Part shown: positions 37,232 through 45,534 of the stretch, piece after piece | Numbering within the stretch: position 1 is the first letter of the stretch | How the letters are laid out: each line of letters opens with the position of its first letter | Origin: Mycolicibacterium frederiksbergense | Lineage (GTDB): Bacteria > Actinomycetota > Actinomycetes > Mycobacteriales > Mycobacteriaceae | Length of the DNA: 64,000 nt | Assembly (NCBI RefSeq): GCF_029893345.1 | Contig: NZ_JARXVE010000006.1 | Coordinates: 333,038-397,037 of the forward strand | Direction: 5' to 3' | The notes under the pieces: generated by a model | What the model saw: only the letters and a program-made list of their open reading frames with translations | Database searches by the model: none | What the model was told of the DNA's origin: nothing | Program-made: the position numbers and the translations under genes

Positions 37232-38347
37232 CTAGGCCCAGGCGTCGGCGTAGTCGCGGGTCAGCCAGTTGCCCTGGCAGGGATTGCCCGCGCTGATGTG
37301 GGCCCGGCGATGGTCGGGTTCGAACACCACCGCAGCCGCGGTGGTCCAGCGGTCGATCGGCGCGGCATCGGGATCGGGGTGACAGCAGATGCCCAAGGGA
37401 TTGCCCGCGTGGTCGGCGAGGATCGCCTGCCACTGCGTCACCCCGCCGGCCGGCGCGGCCCGGATCAGATCCCGGATCCGCTGCAGCCGGAACAGCGAGT
37501 CGGCCATCAGTTTCAGCCCCATGTCGGTGCCGCCCAGCTCACCCAACGGTGCCACCGAGAAATGGTTGGTGTGCAGCAGCACCCCGCGCTCATCGGGCAG
37601 TTCCCAGGAGATGGCGTCGAACCCACCGGGCCGCGTTTCGGCGTCGACGGCCAGACCGTCGCCACTGCCGATCAGGTAGTTCGCCGAGGAGGACCGCTGC
37701 ACCGACTGCAGCAGGGTGGCCGCCGCGGTCGGGGTGCGGCAGTCGAGCAGGGCGCGCAGCATCACGTGGTACGGGACCCCGGGGGCGCCGACGTCGTCGG
37801 TCGACACCAGCGCATTGGTGGCGATCACCAGACCGGCGGAGTTCATCCCGAACTTGGCCAGCAGTCCGGCCTCGACGACGGTCATGAACGCCGGGCCGGT
37901 GTCGGGGGTCGACTCGAGTACCACAACGGTGTCGGCCGAGAAGGTCAGCCAGTCCCAGTTCTGGCCGAACAACCGCCGCCCGTCCCCGGTCAGCGCCGAG
38001 AACGACGTGCATTCTCCTACCGCGGGCAGCTCCCCGGAGGCTCGAACCTTTGCGGCGAAAAGGATTTCGGTGCGCAGATTCATCGCCAGCACGTCGAGGA
38101 AGTCCAGGCCCGCACCGGCGGCGATACCGCGCATCTCCTCCAGGGAGGCCGGGTGGAAGGCGTCGATCGGTGCGATGAACGCCTGCGCCTCATCGCGCAC
38201 CCGGTCCCAGTCCCAGCCGGCGTAGTGGGCGTAGACCTCGGCGTACGCGTCGCGGGTGCGGTTCACGCGGGCGGCCGCCTGCTGGCCGTACTGGACGCCG
38301 CGCTCGATGGCGGTACCGGTGACGGTGACGACGGGAATGCTGTTCAT
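37232..38347 (-). CDS. C45-family acyltransferase/amidohydrolase (acyl-CoA:6-APA acyltransferase-like)
   Basis: A 371-residue Ntn-hydrolase of the isopenicillin-N-acyltransferase family (peptidase C45). The family makes a proenzyme that cuts itself before a cysteine; here the site is GECTSF with Cys113, followed by FGQNWDW, the conserved catalytic block. GMNSAGLVIATNAL and an SSANYLIGSGDG segment are also typical. Bacterial members hydrolyse N-acyl or other amides. It overlaps the SDR upstream by ATGA and is ten bases before the regulator. It is the best candidate for attacking an amide bond in the imported substrate; the substrate is unknown. Confidence 0.85.
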   Translation of the reverse strand: MNSIPVVTVTGTAIERGVQYGQQAAARVNRTRDAYAEVYAHYAGWDWDRVRDEAQAFIAPIDAFHPASLEEMRGIAAGAGLDFLDVLAMNLRTEILFAAKVRASGELPAVGECTSFSALTGDGRRLFGQNWDWLTFSADTVVVLESTPDTGPAFMTVVEAGLLAKFGMNSAGLVIATNALVSTDDVGAPGVPYHVMLRALLDCRTPTAAATLLQSVQRSSSANYLIGSGDGLAVDAETRPGGFDAISWELPDERGVLLHTNHFSVAPLGELGGTDMGLKLMADSLFRLQRIRDLIRAAPAGGVTQWQAILADHAGNPLGICCHPDPDAAPIDRWTTAAAVVFEPDHRRAHISAGNPCQGNWLTRDYADAWA

Positions 38348-39057
38348 GAGACGAGATATCCTCCGTCGACGGTGATTTCGCTGCCGGTGATGTAGCTGCT
38401 GTCCGGGCCGGCCAGGAACAGGCAGGCGGCGGCCACCTCCCTGGCGTCGCCCAGTCGCCGCAGCGGCAACCGGGCGAGCAGTGCGGCGGTCGCGGCGGGG
38501 TCGGACGTGACCGTCGTCATGGCGGTGTCGATGACGCCGGGCACCACACTGTTGACCCGGATCCCGACCGGGCCCCATTCGACGGCGAGCTGGCGTACCA
38601 GCGCCGACACCGCGCCCTTGCTGGCCGCGTAGGCCGCACCGGGTTCGGTCAGATCCCCGCGGCCCGCGCCCACCGAGCCGAGCAGCACGATCGACCCCGG
38701 CGTGCCTGCGGCGATCATCGCCGCGGCGGCGGCCTGCGCCACCAGAAAACTGCCCCGGGCGTTGACCCCCATGGTGCGTTCCCAGTCGTCGGCGCCGACG
38801 GTGACCGACGGTGCCGTGCGGTAAATCCCGGCACAGTGCACCACAGCGTCGGGCGGGCCGTCCCAGCCGTCGACGATCGCCGAAACGGCGGCCCGCACCT
38901 GCGCCGCATCGGTCACGTCGGCGCGATGCACATCCCCGGCGCGAAAATCGCTGCCGGACAGGTCGATTCCGGCGGCGCGCCAACCCTGTTCGCGGGCCCG
39001 GTCAAGCACTGCCGCACCGATGCCGGAGGCGGCGCCCGTCACGATCACATTTCTCAT
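38344..39057 (-). CDS. short-chain dehydrogenase/reductase
   Basis: A 237-residue classical SDR with TGAASGIG, a CAG motif (HCAGIY) in place of NNAG, YAASK and the C-terminal ITGSEITVDGG. The ATG shares a base with the stop of the upstream SDR (TGATG), and its stop overlaps the C45 start. It lies in the middle of the probable ten-gene operon. It likely acts on an alcohol or ketone intermediate from the imported substrate. Confidence 0.88.
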   Translation of the reverse strand: MRNVIVTGAASGIGAAVLDRAREQGWRAAGIDLSGSDFRAGDVHRADVTDAAQVRAAVSAIVDGWDGPPDAVVHCAGIYRTAPSVTVGADDWERTMGVNARGSFLVAQAAAAAMIAAGTPGSIVLLGSVGAGRGDLTEPGAAYAASKGAVSALVRQLAVEWGPVGIRVNSVVPGVIDTAMTTVTSDPAATAALLARLPLRRLGDAREVAAACLFLAGPDSSYITGSEITVDGGYLVS

Positions 39058-39827
39058 CAGCTGACCTGAACCCCGCCGTTGACTCCGATCGTCTGACCGG
39101 TCACGTACCCGGCGTCGTCGGAGAGCAGCCACGCGACGGCGCCCGCCACGTCGCCGCCGTCACCGTGACGCCCCAACGGCACCCGGGCCCGCAGCCGACG
39201 AAGCTGCTCGTCGGGGTCGACACCGGCCGTGCTGGCCTGCGCGGCCACCTCTTCCTCGTGCATCTTGGTCATCATGTAACCCGGTGCCACGGTGTTCACC
39301 GTGACCCCGCTCGGCCCGAGTTCCAATGCCAGACAATGGGTGAGGCTGCGCAACGCGGCCTTGCTCATGATGTAGGCGCTGCCACCGACCACCGGGGCGT
39401 CGGCGAACAGCGATCCCACGTTGGCGATCCGGCCCGATCCCTGAGCCTTGAAGAACGGAATGACTGCGCGGCAAAGGCGCACCGGCCCAAGAAGATTCAC
39501 CTCTAGGGTGCGTTCCACGTCAGCCATCTCCACGGCGTCGAGGTCGCCGCTGGGGCCGCCCACCCCGGCGTTGTTGACCACGGCGTCGATCCGGCCGTAG
39601 GAGGCCATCGCGGTGCGGACCAATGCATCGGCGGTGTCCGGGGCGGCGATGTCGGCCACCACGGCACGCACCCGGCCGTCATGGGAGCCCGCGGGAAACA
39701 GTTCGCCGACGGCGTCGCTGATATCGGCGGCGACCACGCACCATCCGTCGGCGAGCAGGCGCCGGGTGACTCCCAGCCCGAGGCCGTCGGCGGAGCCGGT
39801 CACGACGGCACAGCGGTGCGCGCTCAT
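39057..39827 (-). CDS. short-chain dehydrogenase/reductase
   Basis: A 256-residue classical SDR: TGSADGLGLG, NNAGVGG, an active-site YIMSK with the Ser in NVGSLF, and VTGQTIGVNGG at the end. It differs clearly from its downstream SDR neighbour, so the pair is not a recent duplication and the two may catalyse different steps. It overlaps the deacetylase-like gene by four bases. Confidence 0.88.
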   Translation of the reverse strand: MSAHRCAVVTGSADGLGLGVTRRLLADGWCVVAADISDAVGELFPAGSHDGRVRAVVADIAAPDTADALVRTAMASYGRIDAVVNNAGVGGPSGDLDAVEMADVERTLEVNLLGPVRLCRAVIPFFKAQGSGRIANVGSLFADAPVVGGSAYIMSKAALRSLTHCLALELGPSGVTVNTVAPGYMMTKMHEEEVAAQASTAGVDPDEQLRRLRARVPLGRHGDGGDVAGAVAWLLSDDAGYVTGQTIGVNGGVQVS

Positions 39828-40654
39828 CGGACCAGCCGTGCGACGTCACGGGTCGGGGCGATCCACGCCCCGCTTGCCCGCATGTCGGTCAGCAATCGGT
39901 CCAGCAGCTTCAGCCGGGACGGCCGGCCGATGAACTGCGGGTGCATGGTCAGCATGTAATGCGCGCCGAGTTCGGCGATCCCGTCCAACTCGTCCTTCCA
40001 CAACCGGTACACCTCATCGACCGTACGGATGGTCTTGTTCCAGGTGTCCCCGGCGAACCAGAAGTGCGGGGCATCGTCGAGCAGCCAGGACACCGGCACC
40101 TCGACGATGCCGCCGGCATGCCGGTAGGGGCGGATATCGTCCATCAGGTTCGACGAGTACTCGAAACCGTGCTCCACCAGCAGGTCCAGGGTGTGCGGAC
40201 TGAAATCCCAGGACGGGGACCGGTAGCCGACCACCTCGGCGCCCAGTCCGCGCAGCACCTCGAGGCCGCGGACCAGTTCGGCCTCCTCCTCGTCGCGGGT
40301 CAGTGCGGTCGGGGAGCGGTGGGTGTACCCGTGATGGCCGATCTCGTGGCCGGCCGCGATGATCTCGCGCACCCGGTCGCCATGGCGTTCAGCGTCCCCG
40401 CCGGGCACGTAGAACGTCGCGGTCACCTGGTGGCGGTCCAGCAGCTCGAGCAGCAGCGGGATGGCCACCTTGGGACCGTAGGTGCCCTGTGACAGCACGC
40501 CGGGCTTGTCGGCGTTGGCCGGGTCCTCGCCGATCCACACCTCCTCGGCGTCGAAGTCAAAGGTGATGCTGGCGCCGTACGGGGCACCCCCGGGCCACTG
40601 TGATGTGTCTGCTGCCATTCGATCGAGTGTTGCCGGTGGGGCAGCGTCCGTCAT
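39824..40654 (-). CDS. NodB-fold polysaccharide deacetylase-like / cyclic imide hydrolase-like enzyme
   Basis: A 276-residue metal hydrolase. The NodB motif 1 appears as TFDFDAEE (Asp33/Asp35), motif 2 as GHHGYTH (His108 and His112), followed by RSPSWDFS. This form, with a FDFDxE start, is the HpPgdA/PuuE-type branch, which includes cyclic imide hydrolases and allantoinase-like enzymes, rather than secreted chitin deacetylases. It has no signal peptide, so it is cytosolic and unlikely to act on cell wall. As first gene of the operon it may open a cyclic imide or deacylate a small molecule. Confidence 0.82.
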   Translation of the reverse strand: MTDAAPPATLDRMAADTSQWPGGAPYGASITFDFDAEEVWIGEDPANADKPGVLSQGTYGPKVAIPLLLELLDRHQVTATFYVPGGDAERHGDRVREIIAAGHEIGHHGYTHRSPTALTRDEEEAELVRGLEVLRGLGAEVVGYRSPSWDFSPHTLDLLVEHGFEYSSNLMDDIRPYRHAGGIVEVPVSWLLDDAPHFWFAGDTWNKTIRTVDEVYRLWKDELDGIAELGAHYMLTMHPQFIGRPSRLKLLDRLLTDMRASGAWIAPTRDVARLVR

Positions 40655-40713
40655 GCGTCATTCGACGTAGCCGGGCGGCGGCGGCGCGTTCGCACCGTGA
40701 TGACACTTGAAAC

Positions 40714-40730
40714 GACATCACAATGATGTC
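40714..40730. promoter_or_regulatory. inverted repeat GACATCA-N3-TGATGTC in divergent promoter
   Basis: A perfect seven-base inverted repeat, with partial further copies (TGATGACAC at 40699, CACCATGACAC to 40740), in the 87-base gap between the deacetylase-led operon and the RHH gene. It lies about 12 bases before the RHH start codon. This is a good operator candidate for the RHH protein itself or the LuxR-type sensor. Confidence 0.55.
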
Positions 40731-40741
40731 ACCATGACACC

Positions 40742-41227
40742 ATGGATTTGCAGCCATATGTCGACGCCGTCCGGTACGAACTGGGAGTGGCCGCGGCCGC
40801 GGGTGGTGTCGATGCCGAAGCGCTGGCGCAGCGACTGACCGCGCCACTGGATTCCGCGCTGCGACTCGTGCTGCTCGAAGCGCTCTCCGAGGCGGCCGAG
40901 CAGATCACGCGAGAACTCGCACCCGGGGCCGTGCACGTCCGGCTCAACGGCAGGGATCCGGAGTTCGCGGTCGAACCGGCAGAGCCCGCCGAACCAGCCA
41001 TGCCCGCACCGCCGCCGAGTTCGGATGTCGCCGACGACGATGGTGGCGGTACCTGGCGGGTGACGCTGCGTCTTCCGGAGGGCCTGCGCGCCGGCGTGGA
41101 ATCCGCGGCCCGCGGCGAGGGCATCTCGGTGAACGCCTGGCTGGTGCGCTCGGCGACCGCGGCGCTCGGCAGATCCACGGGCCGAAACCGCAGTTCCGGC
41201 AAGTCTTTCAGCGGCTGGGTCCGCTGA
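40742..41227 (+). CDS. ribbon-helix-helix (HicB-like) DNA-binding protein
   Basis: A 161-residue protein. The C-terminal part reads WRVTLRLPEGLRAGVESAAR then GISVNAWLVRSATAAL, a ribbon-helix-helix of the HicB/CopG type. The N-terminal 70 residues are helical with an acidic/proline linker (EPAEPAEPAMPAPPP). No toxin gene is adjacent, so it is not a clear toxin-antitoxin antitoxin. The DUF4097 gene follows 37 bases later; this pair is found together in mycobacteria, as far as I recall. It probably autoregulates through the inverted repeat upstream. Confidence 0.75.
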   Translation: MDLQPYVDAVRYELGVAAAAGGVDAEALAQRLTAPLDSALRLVLLEALSEAAEQITRELAPGAVHVRLNGRDPEFAVEPAEPAEPAMPAPPPSSDVADDDGGGTWRVTLRLPEGLRAGVESAARGEGISVNAWLVRSATAALGRSTGRNRSSGKSFSGWVR

Positions 41228-41264
41228 ACCCGACAGAGCTGAACCCAACCGATAGGAAATCGAA

Positions 41265-42071
41265 ATGTCCACGTTCAACACGCCCGAACCCATTTCGGTC
41301 ACCGTCGAGGTGGTGGCCGGTACGGTCCACCTGACCGCCTCCGACCGGGACGACACGGTCGTCGAGGTCGCGCCCCGTGACCCGGGCAGGGCCTCGGACG
41401 TCCGTGTCGCCGAACAGACGCGCGTCGACTACCGAGATGGCACGCTGACGGTCACCGCCGGCCGGCGGATGCTGTCTCTGGGGCGCGGGGGAGCGGTACG
41501 CATCGATATCGCCCTGCCCGCCGAATCCCGGTTGAAGATCTCCTCCGCATCGGCTGACACCGAGGCGGACGGCAGGTACTCCGACTGTCGGTTCGCTACG
41601 GCCAGCGGTGACGTGCGGATCGACGATGTGGCGGGAAACATCAAGGCGGACAGTGCATCCGGTGACATCGCAGTTGGCAAGGTGGTGGGCGAAGCCCGGA
41701 TCGCCACCGCATCGGGCGACGCGCGGATCGACCACGTCGAGGGGAATGTGAAATTCCAGGCGGCCAGTGGCAACCTCATCGTCGGCACGCTGCGGGGCAA
41801 TCTCACGGTGCAGGCGGCCTCGGGTTCGGTGACCGTCGCCGTCGCCGCTGCCGGTGCGCTCACTGCGCACACCAGCAGCGGCGAAGTTGAGGTCGGTATC
41901 CCGGAGGGCACCGCCGCGCGTCTGGAACTCAACACCCGATCCGGAGCCGTCGACAACCGGCTGGGCGAATCCGACGGACCGGTCGCCGGCGACGAAACCG
42001 TGATCGTGCAGGCCCGCACCGGATCCGGCGACATCTCGATCCGCCGCGCAACTACCGCAGCTGCCGGTTAG
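41265..42071 (+). CDS. DUF4097 beta-repeat protein
   Basis: A 268-residue protein dominated by short beta repeats of the form SGDIxVxxVxGxxxIxTASGDxxI, typical of the DUF4097/adhesin-like right-handed beta-helix. It has no signal peptide and no membrane segment, so it is presumably cytoplasmic. AGGAAAT lies upstream of the ATG. Function is not established for the family; linkage to a DNA-binding protein suggests an envelope-stress or regulatory role. The 3' end overlaps the convergent reductase gene by four bases. Confidence 0.8.
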   Translation: MSTFNTPEPISVTVEVVAGTVHLTASDRDDTVVEVAPRDPGRASDVRVAEQTRVDYRDGTLTVTAGRRMLSLGRGGAVRIDIALPAESRLKISSASADTEADGRYSDCRFATASGDVRIDDVAGNIKADSASGDIAVGKVVGEARIATASGDARIDHVEGNVKFQAASGNLIVGTLRGNLTVQAASGSVTVAVAAAGALTAHTSSGEVEVGIPEGTAARLELNTRSGAVDNRLGESDGPVAGDETVIVQARTGSGDISIRRATTAAAG

Positions 42072-42523
42072 ACGGTCGGGTCGAACCGGAACACCGTCAA
42101 TCGCCCTGCCAGCGCCTCGAACTCGTCCGGGGTTCCGTCGGTGACCAGGCCACTGCGTTTGGCGAAGCCGACGCCGACGGGCACCTTGACCGCGAACGCG
42201 CGCAGGATCGGGCGGGATTGTTCGGGGCTGAGTTCGACGATGCGGACCCGGCGCGACCGTCGGCCCCGCCGCAGCGTCCCGGCACCGGCGGCCCGGGCAT
42301 TGGCCGCCCAGTCCGAGCCGGGATACCCGGCCACCGTGTAGAGGCCACCGTCGTGGTCGAACGGTGTCATCGGGGTGCTGCGCGGCACCCCGGATTTTCG
42401 CCCGGGCACCGTCAGCACCATCGCGGGTCCGACGGGGATGCCGAGACGCTGCAGGGTCACCATCATCTTGTTCATCGGCTTGAGCCAGCGCGGCGGCCGC
42501 AGCTCGGTCTGGTGTTCGGACAT
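42068..42523 (-). CDS. deazaflavin (F420)-dependent nitroreductase/quinone reductase (Ddn family)
   Basis: A 151-residue split-barrel protein of the DDN/DUF385 family. Characteristic stretches are VLTVPGRKSGVPRSTPMTPF, VAGYPGSDWAANARAAG and RVRIVEL. Such enzymes use reduced F420 to reduce quinones, nitro groups or enones. It is followed downstream by the NmrA-like gene's end at 12 bases, on the same strand, so both genes probably share the promoter at 43379-43459. Confidence 0.85.
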   Translation of the reverse strand: MSEHQTELRPPRWLKPMNKMMVTLQRLGIPVGPAMVLTVPGRKSGVPRSTPMTPFDHDGGLYTVAGYPGSDWAANARAAGAGTLRRGRRSRRVRIVELSPEQSRPILRAFAVKVPVGVGFAKRSGLVTDGTPDEFEALAGRLTVFRFDPTV

Positions 42524-42535
42524 GTCTTGTCCTCC

Positions 42536-43378
42536 TTAGCTGTTGGCGAATAGTGCACGATGTCCGCGCACCCAGTCGGCGAACCCGGTGGCGGGCCGAC
42601 CGAGAATCTTGTCGACCTCGTGGGTGACCAGCGCGGGCCGTTCGACGGTGTCGGCCAGCAGGCCCATGTACGCGTCGGCGAACTCCGCACCGAAGCCCAG
42701 GTCGACGAACCGCTGCCGCACCACCTCGGTCGGCACCTCGCGGTAGCGCAGTGGCCGCCCCAGCACCCGCCCGATCGTCGCCACCAGGTCGGTGTTGGTC
42801 AGCGACTGCGGTCCGGTCAGCGGAATGCGCTGTCCCACAAGGTCGTCGGTCAGCAGCGCGACCGCGGCAACGGCGGAGATGTCGGCATCGACGATCACCG
42901 CGGTGGATGCACTCGCATACGGGCCGCTCACCACGTCGCCATTTCGGATCTGGGCCGACCACATGCCGGCGAAGTTGGAGGCGAAAACCGTGGGCCGCAG
43001 GCTGACCCATTCCAGCCCGGAGGCCACGGCCAGTTGTTCGGCTTCCCGATTACGATCGCCGCGGACCCGGGAGGGCTGGCGCGAATCGTCGTCGTCGGCG
43101 TTGATCGCCGACAGCGCCACCAGCCGCTGCACCCCGGCCTCCCGCGCCAGGTCCACCGTCGCGGCCAGTTCGTCCCCCAGTGCGCGGGAGTTGAGGAAAA
43201 CCGCCGTCGCGCCGGTCAGCCCGGCTGCGGCGGAGGTCACCAGCTCGGCCTCGGGTGGAAGGCCCGCGGCCTCGGGCCGGCGGGTAACGGCGCGTACCCG
43301 TGCGCCGGCGTTGACGAGTTCGGTGACAAGTGGGCGTCCCACGTTTCCGGTGGCGCCCGTGATCAGAATTGTGTTCAT
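42536..43378 (-). CDS. NmrA-like NAD(P)-binding protein
   Basis: A 280-residue atypical SDR with the N-terminal TGATGNVGRPLV, VRAVTRRPE and the EWVSLRPTVFASNF block typical of NmrA/azoreductase-like (QorB-type) proteins. The canonical YxxxK site is absent, so it may be a redox sensor or a quinone reductase. It is divergent from an ECF41-type sigma factor; ECF41 genes are known to neighbour COE-type proteins (carboxymuconolactone decarboxylases, oxidoreductases, epimerases), and this fits. Start ATG 43378 gives the normal MNTILITGATG. Confidence 0.85.
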   Translation of the reverse strand: MNTILITGATGNVGRPLVTELVNAGARVRAVTRRPEAAGLPPEAELVTSAAAGLTGATAVFLNSRALGDELAATVDLAREAGVQRLVALSAINADDDDSRQPSRVRGDRNREAEQLAVASGLEWVSLRPTVFASNFAGMWSAQIRNGDVVSGPYASASTAVIVDADISAVAAVALLTDDLVGQRIPLTGPQSLTNTDLVATIGRVLGRPLRYREVPTEVVRQRFVDLGFGAEFADAYMGLLADTVERPALVTHEVDKILGRPATGFADWVRGHRALFANS

Positions 43379-43400
43379 GCAGTCAAGGACGGGGCGCCGT

Positions 43401-43439
43401 CCGGGAAAGTTACAGCCGCGACACGGTAACTTTCCCCGG
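43401..43439. promoter_or_regulatory. 13-bp inverted repeat CCGGGAAAGTTAC...GTAACTTTCCCCGG
   Basis: The arms 43401-43413 and 43426-43439 are perfect inverted copies apart from one extra C, spaced by 12 bases, in the 81-base divergent gap between the NmrA-like and sigma-factor genes. It could be two back-to-back recognition sites for the ECF sigma factor (one promoter for each direction) or a dimer-bound operator. CGTCGT near 43450 resembles an ECF -10 element. Confidence 0.55.
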
Positions 43440-43459
43440 CCCTTATTCGTCGTACTCAC

Positions 43460-44314
43460 ATGAGCGATTCCGCGCCGATCGAACAGGCATGGCGGGACCA
43501 TCACCCCTACCTGGTCAATCTCGCCTACCAGATGCTGGGCGACATCGGTGACGCCGAGGACGTCGCCCAGGAGGCGTTTCTGCGGCTGGCCCGCACCGAC
43601 CCCGAGCGCCTCGACGATGTCCGCGCCTGGTTGACAGTGGTGACGGGCCGATTGTGTCTGGACAGCCTGCGGTCGGCGCGGGCCCGGCTGGAACGCTCCG
43701 ACGGTTCCGCCGTGCTCGACACCACCGCAGCCGCCGGTGCCGACCCGGCCGATCGGGTCACGCTCGACGACCAGGTCGCTGCCGCGGTCCTGACCGTCCT
43801 CACCCGGCTCAGTCCCGGGGAGCGGGTCACCTTCGTATTGCACGACATCTTCCGAACTCCGTTCGAGGACATCGCCGAAACGGTGGGGCGGCCGGTGGGG
43901 ACGTGCCGTCAACTGGCGCGCCGGGCCCGGACAAAGGTGGTCGGTGCCGCGCCGAGGCTGAACGAGATCAGCCCCGGCGAACACCGGCAGGTCACCGATG
44001 CGTTCATCACCGCCTGCGCCAACGGTGACGTGCGTGCGCTGGCCGCGGTGCTGGACCCCAGCGTGTGGGGCGTCGGAACGGTACTCGTCGACCCGGCGTT
44101 TCGCCAGGTCAACAGGGGTCGCCAGGATGTCGCGACGAACCTGCTGCGCTACCTCGGGCCCGGTGCGACGGTGGTCTGCGCGGCTGAGCCGGTGTTGCTC
44201 GCATTCGACCACCGTCGGCTGTTCGCGGTCGTGGTGTTGACCATCCGCGATGGGCTGGTGGTCAAGATCGAAGCGACCGCGGACCCATCGGCCCGGACGG
44301 CGGCGCAGTCCTGA
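43460..44314 (+). CDS. ECF41-family RNA polymerase sigma factor (SigJ-like)
   Basis: A 284-residue ECF sigma factor with a C-terminal SnoaL-like extension. Region 2 is AYQMLGDIGDAEDVAQEAFLRL, region 4 is LSPGERVTFVLHDIF...EDIAETVGRPVGTCRQLARRAR, and the last 110 residues (RQVTDAFITACANGD...) form the NTF2/SnoaL domain that controls ECF41 activity in cis. There is no adjacent anti-sigma factor, as expected of ECF41. The WLPEPV linker of typical members is not visible. It probably controls itself and the divergent NmrA/Ddn genes. Confidence 0.9.
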   Translation: MSDSAPIEQAWRDHHPYLVNLAYQMLGDIGDAEDVAQEAFLRLARTDPERLDDVRAWLTVVTGRLCLDSLRSARARLERSDGSAVLDTTAAAGADPADRVTLDDQVAAAVLTVLTRLSPGERVTFVLHDIFRTPFEDIAETVGRPVGTCRQLARRARTKVVGAAPRLNEISPGEHRQVTDAFITACANGDVRALAAVLDPSVWGVGTVLVDPAFRQVNRGRQDVATNLLRYLGPGATVVCAAEPVLLAFDHRRLFAVVVLTIRDGLVVKIEATADPSARTAAQS

Positions 44315-44361
44315 CCCTGGTCGACTCAGGGACCCGGGTCACAGCGCGGCACAATGTAGGG

Positions 44362-45534
44362 GTGAGCGACAGAAAGCGCGTGCTGATACTCGGCAGTACC
44401 GGATCGATCGGCACCCAGGCGCTCGACGTCATCGCCGCCAACCCGGATCGCTTCGAGGTGGTCGGCCTGGCGGCCGGCGGCGGCAACCCGGACCTACTCG
44501 CCGCCCAGCGCGCCGCGACCGGCGTCACCAACATCGCCGTCGCCGACCCGGCCGCCGCGGAGAAAGTCGGTGACGTGACCTATGCCGGGGCCGACGCGGC
44601 CACCCGGCTGGTCGAGAACACCGAGGCCGATGTGGTGCTCAACGCCCTGGTCGGCGCGTTGGGGCTGACGCCGACGCTGGCCGCGCTGGGCACCGGCGCG
44701 CGCCTGGCCCTGGCCAACAAGGAGTCGCTGGTCGCGGGCGGCCCGCTGGTGCTCAAGGCCGCCGCGCCGGGGCAGATCGTCCCGGTGGATTCCGAGCATT
44801 CGGCGATGGCCCAATGCCTGCGCGGCGGCACCGCGGACGAGGTCGCCAAGATCGTGCTGACCGCATCCGGCGGGCCGTTCCTGGGATGGTCGGCCACCGA
44901 GCTGGAGTCGGTCACCCCCGAACGGGCCGGCAAGCATCCCACCTGGTCGATGGGCCCGATGAACACGCTGAACTCGGCGACATTGGTCAACAAGGGGCTG
45001 GAGCTGATCGAGACCCACCTGCTGTTCGGTATCGACTACGACCGCATCGAGGTGGTGGTGCACCCGCAGTCGATCGTGCACTCGATGGCCACGTTCACCG
45101 ACGGTTCGACGCTGGCCCAGGCCAGCCCGCCGGATATGAAGCTGCCGATCGCGCTGGCTCTGGGCTGGCCGGAGCGGGTTCCCGGGGCGGCGTTGGCCTG
45201 CGACTTCAGCACCGCGTCCAGATGGGACTTCCTGCCGCTGGACAACGAGGTGTTCCCCGCGGTGCAACTCGCCAGGCACGCCGGGCAACGCGGCGGGTGC
45301 CTGACCGCGGTCTACAACGCGGCGAACGAGGAAGCCGCCGAGGCGTTCTTGGCGGACCGCATTTCCTTCCCGGCGATTGTGCAGACCGTCGGTGAGGTGT
45401 TGCACGCCGCTGACCAGTGGGCCGCCGAACCCGCTACCGTGGACGAGGTACTCGACGCGCAGCGGTGGGCCAGAGACCAGGCCCGGCGCCGCGTCGAGCA
45501 GGAATCCGGCAGAAGAGGGCTCGTCATCAAATGA
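44362..45534 (+). CDS. dxr: 1-deoxy-D-xylulose 5-phosphate reductoisomerase
   Basis: A 390-residue enzyme of the MEP isoprenoid pathway that converts DXP to MEP using NADPH. The NADPH site is LGSTGSIGTQALDV. The substrate/metal region shows SEHSAMAQCL, then TWSMGPMNTLNSATLVNKGLE and HPQSIVHSM, all well conserved. The GTG start at 44362 is preceded by a weak GTAGGG. The stop overlaps the rip1 ATG. The order dxr-rip1-ispG is the conserved mycobacterial operon, mixing isoprenoid genes with a membrane protease. Confidence 0.97.
   Translation: MSDRKRVLILGSTGSIGTQALDVIAANPDRFEVVGLAAGGGNPDLLAAQRAATGVTNIAVADPAAAEKVGDVTYAGADAATRLVENTEADVVLNALVGALGLTPTLAALGTGARLALANKESLVAGGPLVLKAAAPGQIVPVDSEHSAMAQCLRGGTADEVAKIVLTASGGPFLGWSATELESVTPERAGKHPTWSMGPMNTLNSATLVNKGLELIETHLLFGIDYDRIEVVVHPQSIVHSMATFTDGSTLAQASPPDMKLPIALALGWPERVPGAALACDFSTASRWDFLPLDNEVFPAVQLARHAGQRGGCLTAVYNAANEEAAEAFLADRISFPAIVQTVGEVLHAADQWAAEPATVDEVLDAQRWARDQARRRVEQESGRRGLVIK

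Noticed and set aside
40742..42071. Toxin-antitoxin module
   Set aside because: The RHH protein resembles an antitoxin domain but its partner is a beta-repeat DUF4097 protein, not a small toxin such as HicA.
42536..44212. Extended 558-codon version of the NmrA-like gene
   Set aside because: The extra N-terminal part is antisense to the ECF sigma factor. ATG 43378 gives the standard MNTILITGATG start.
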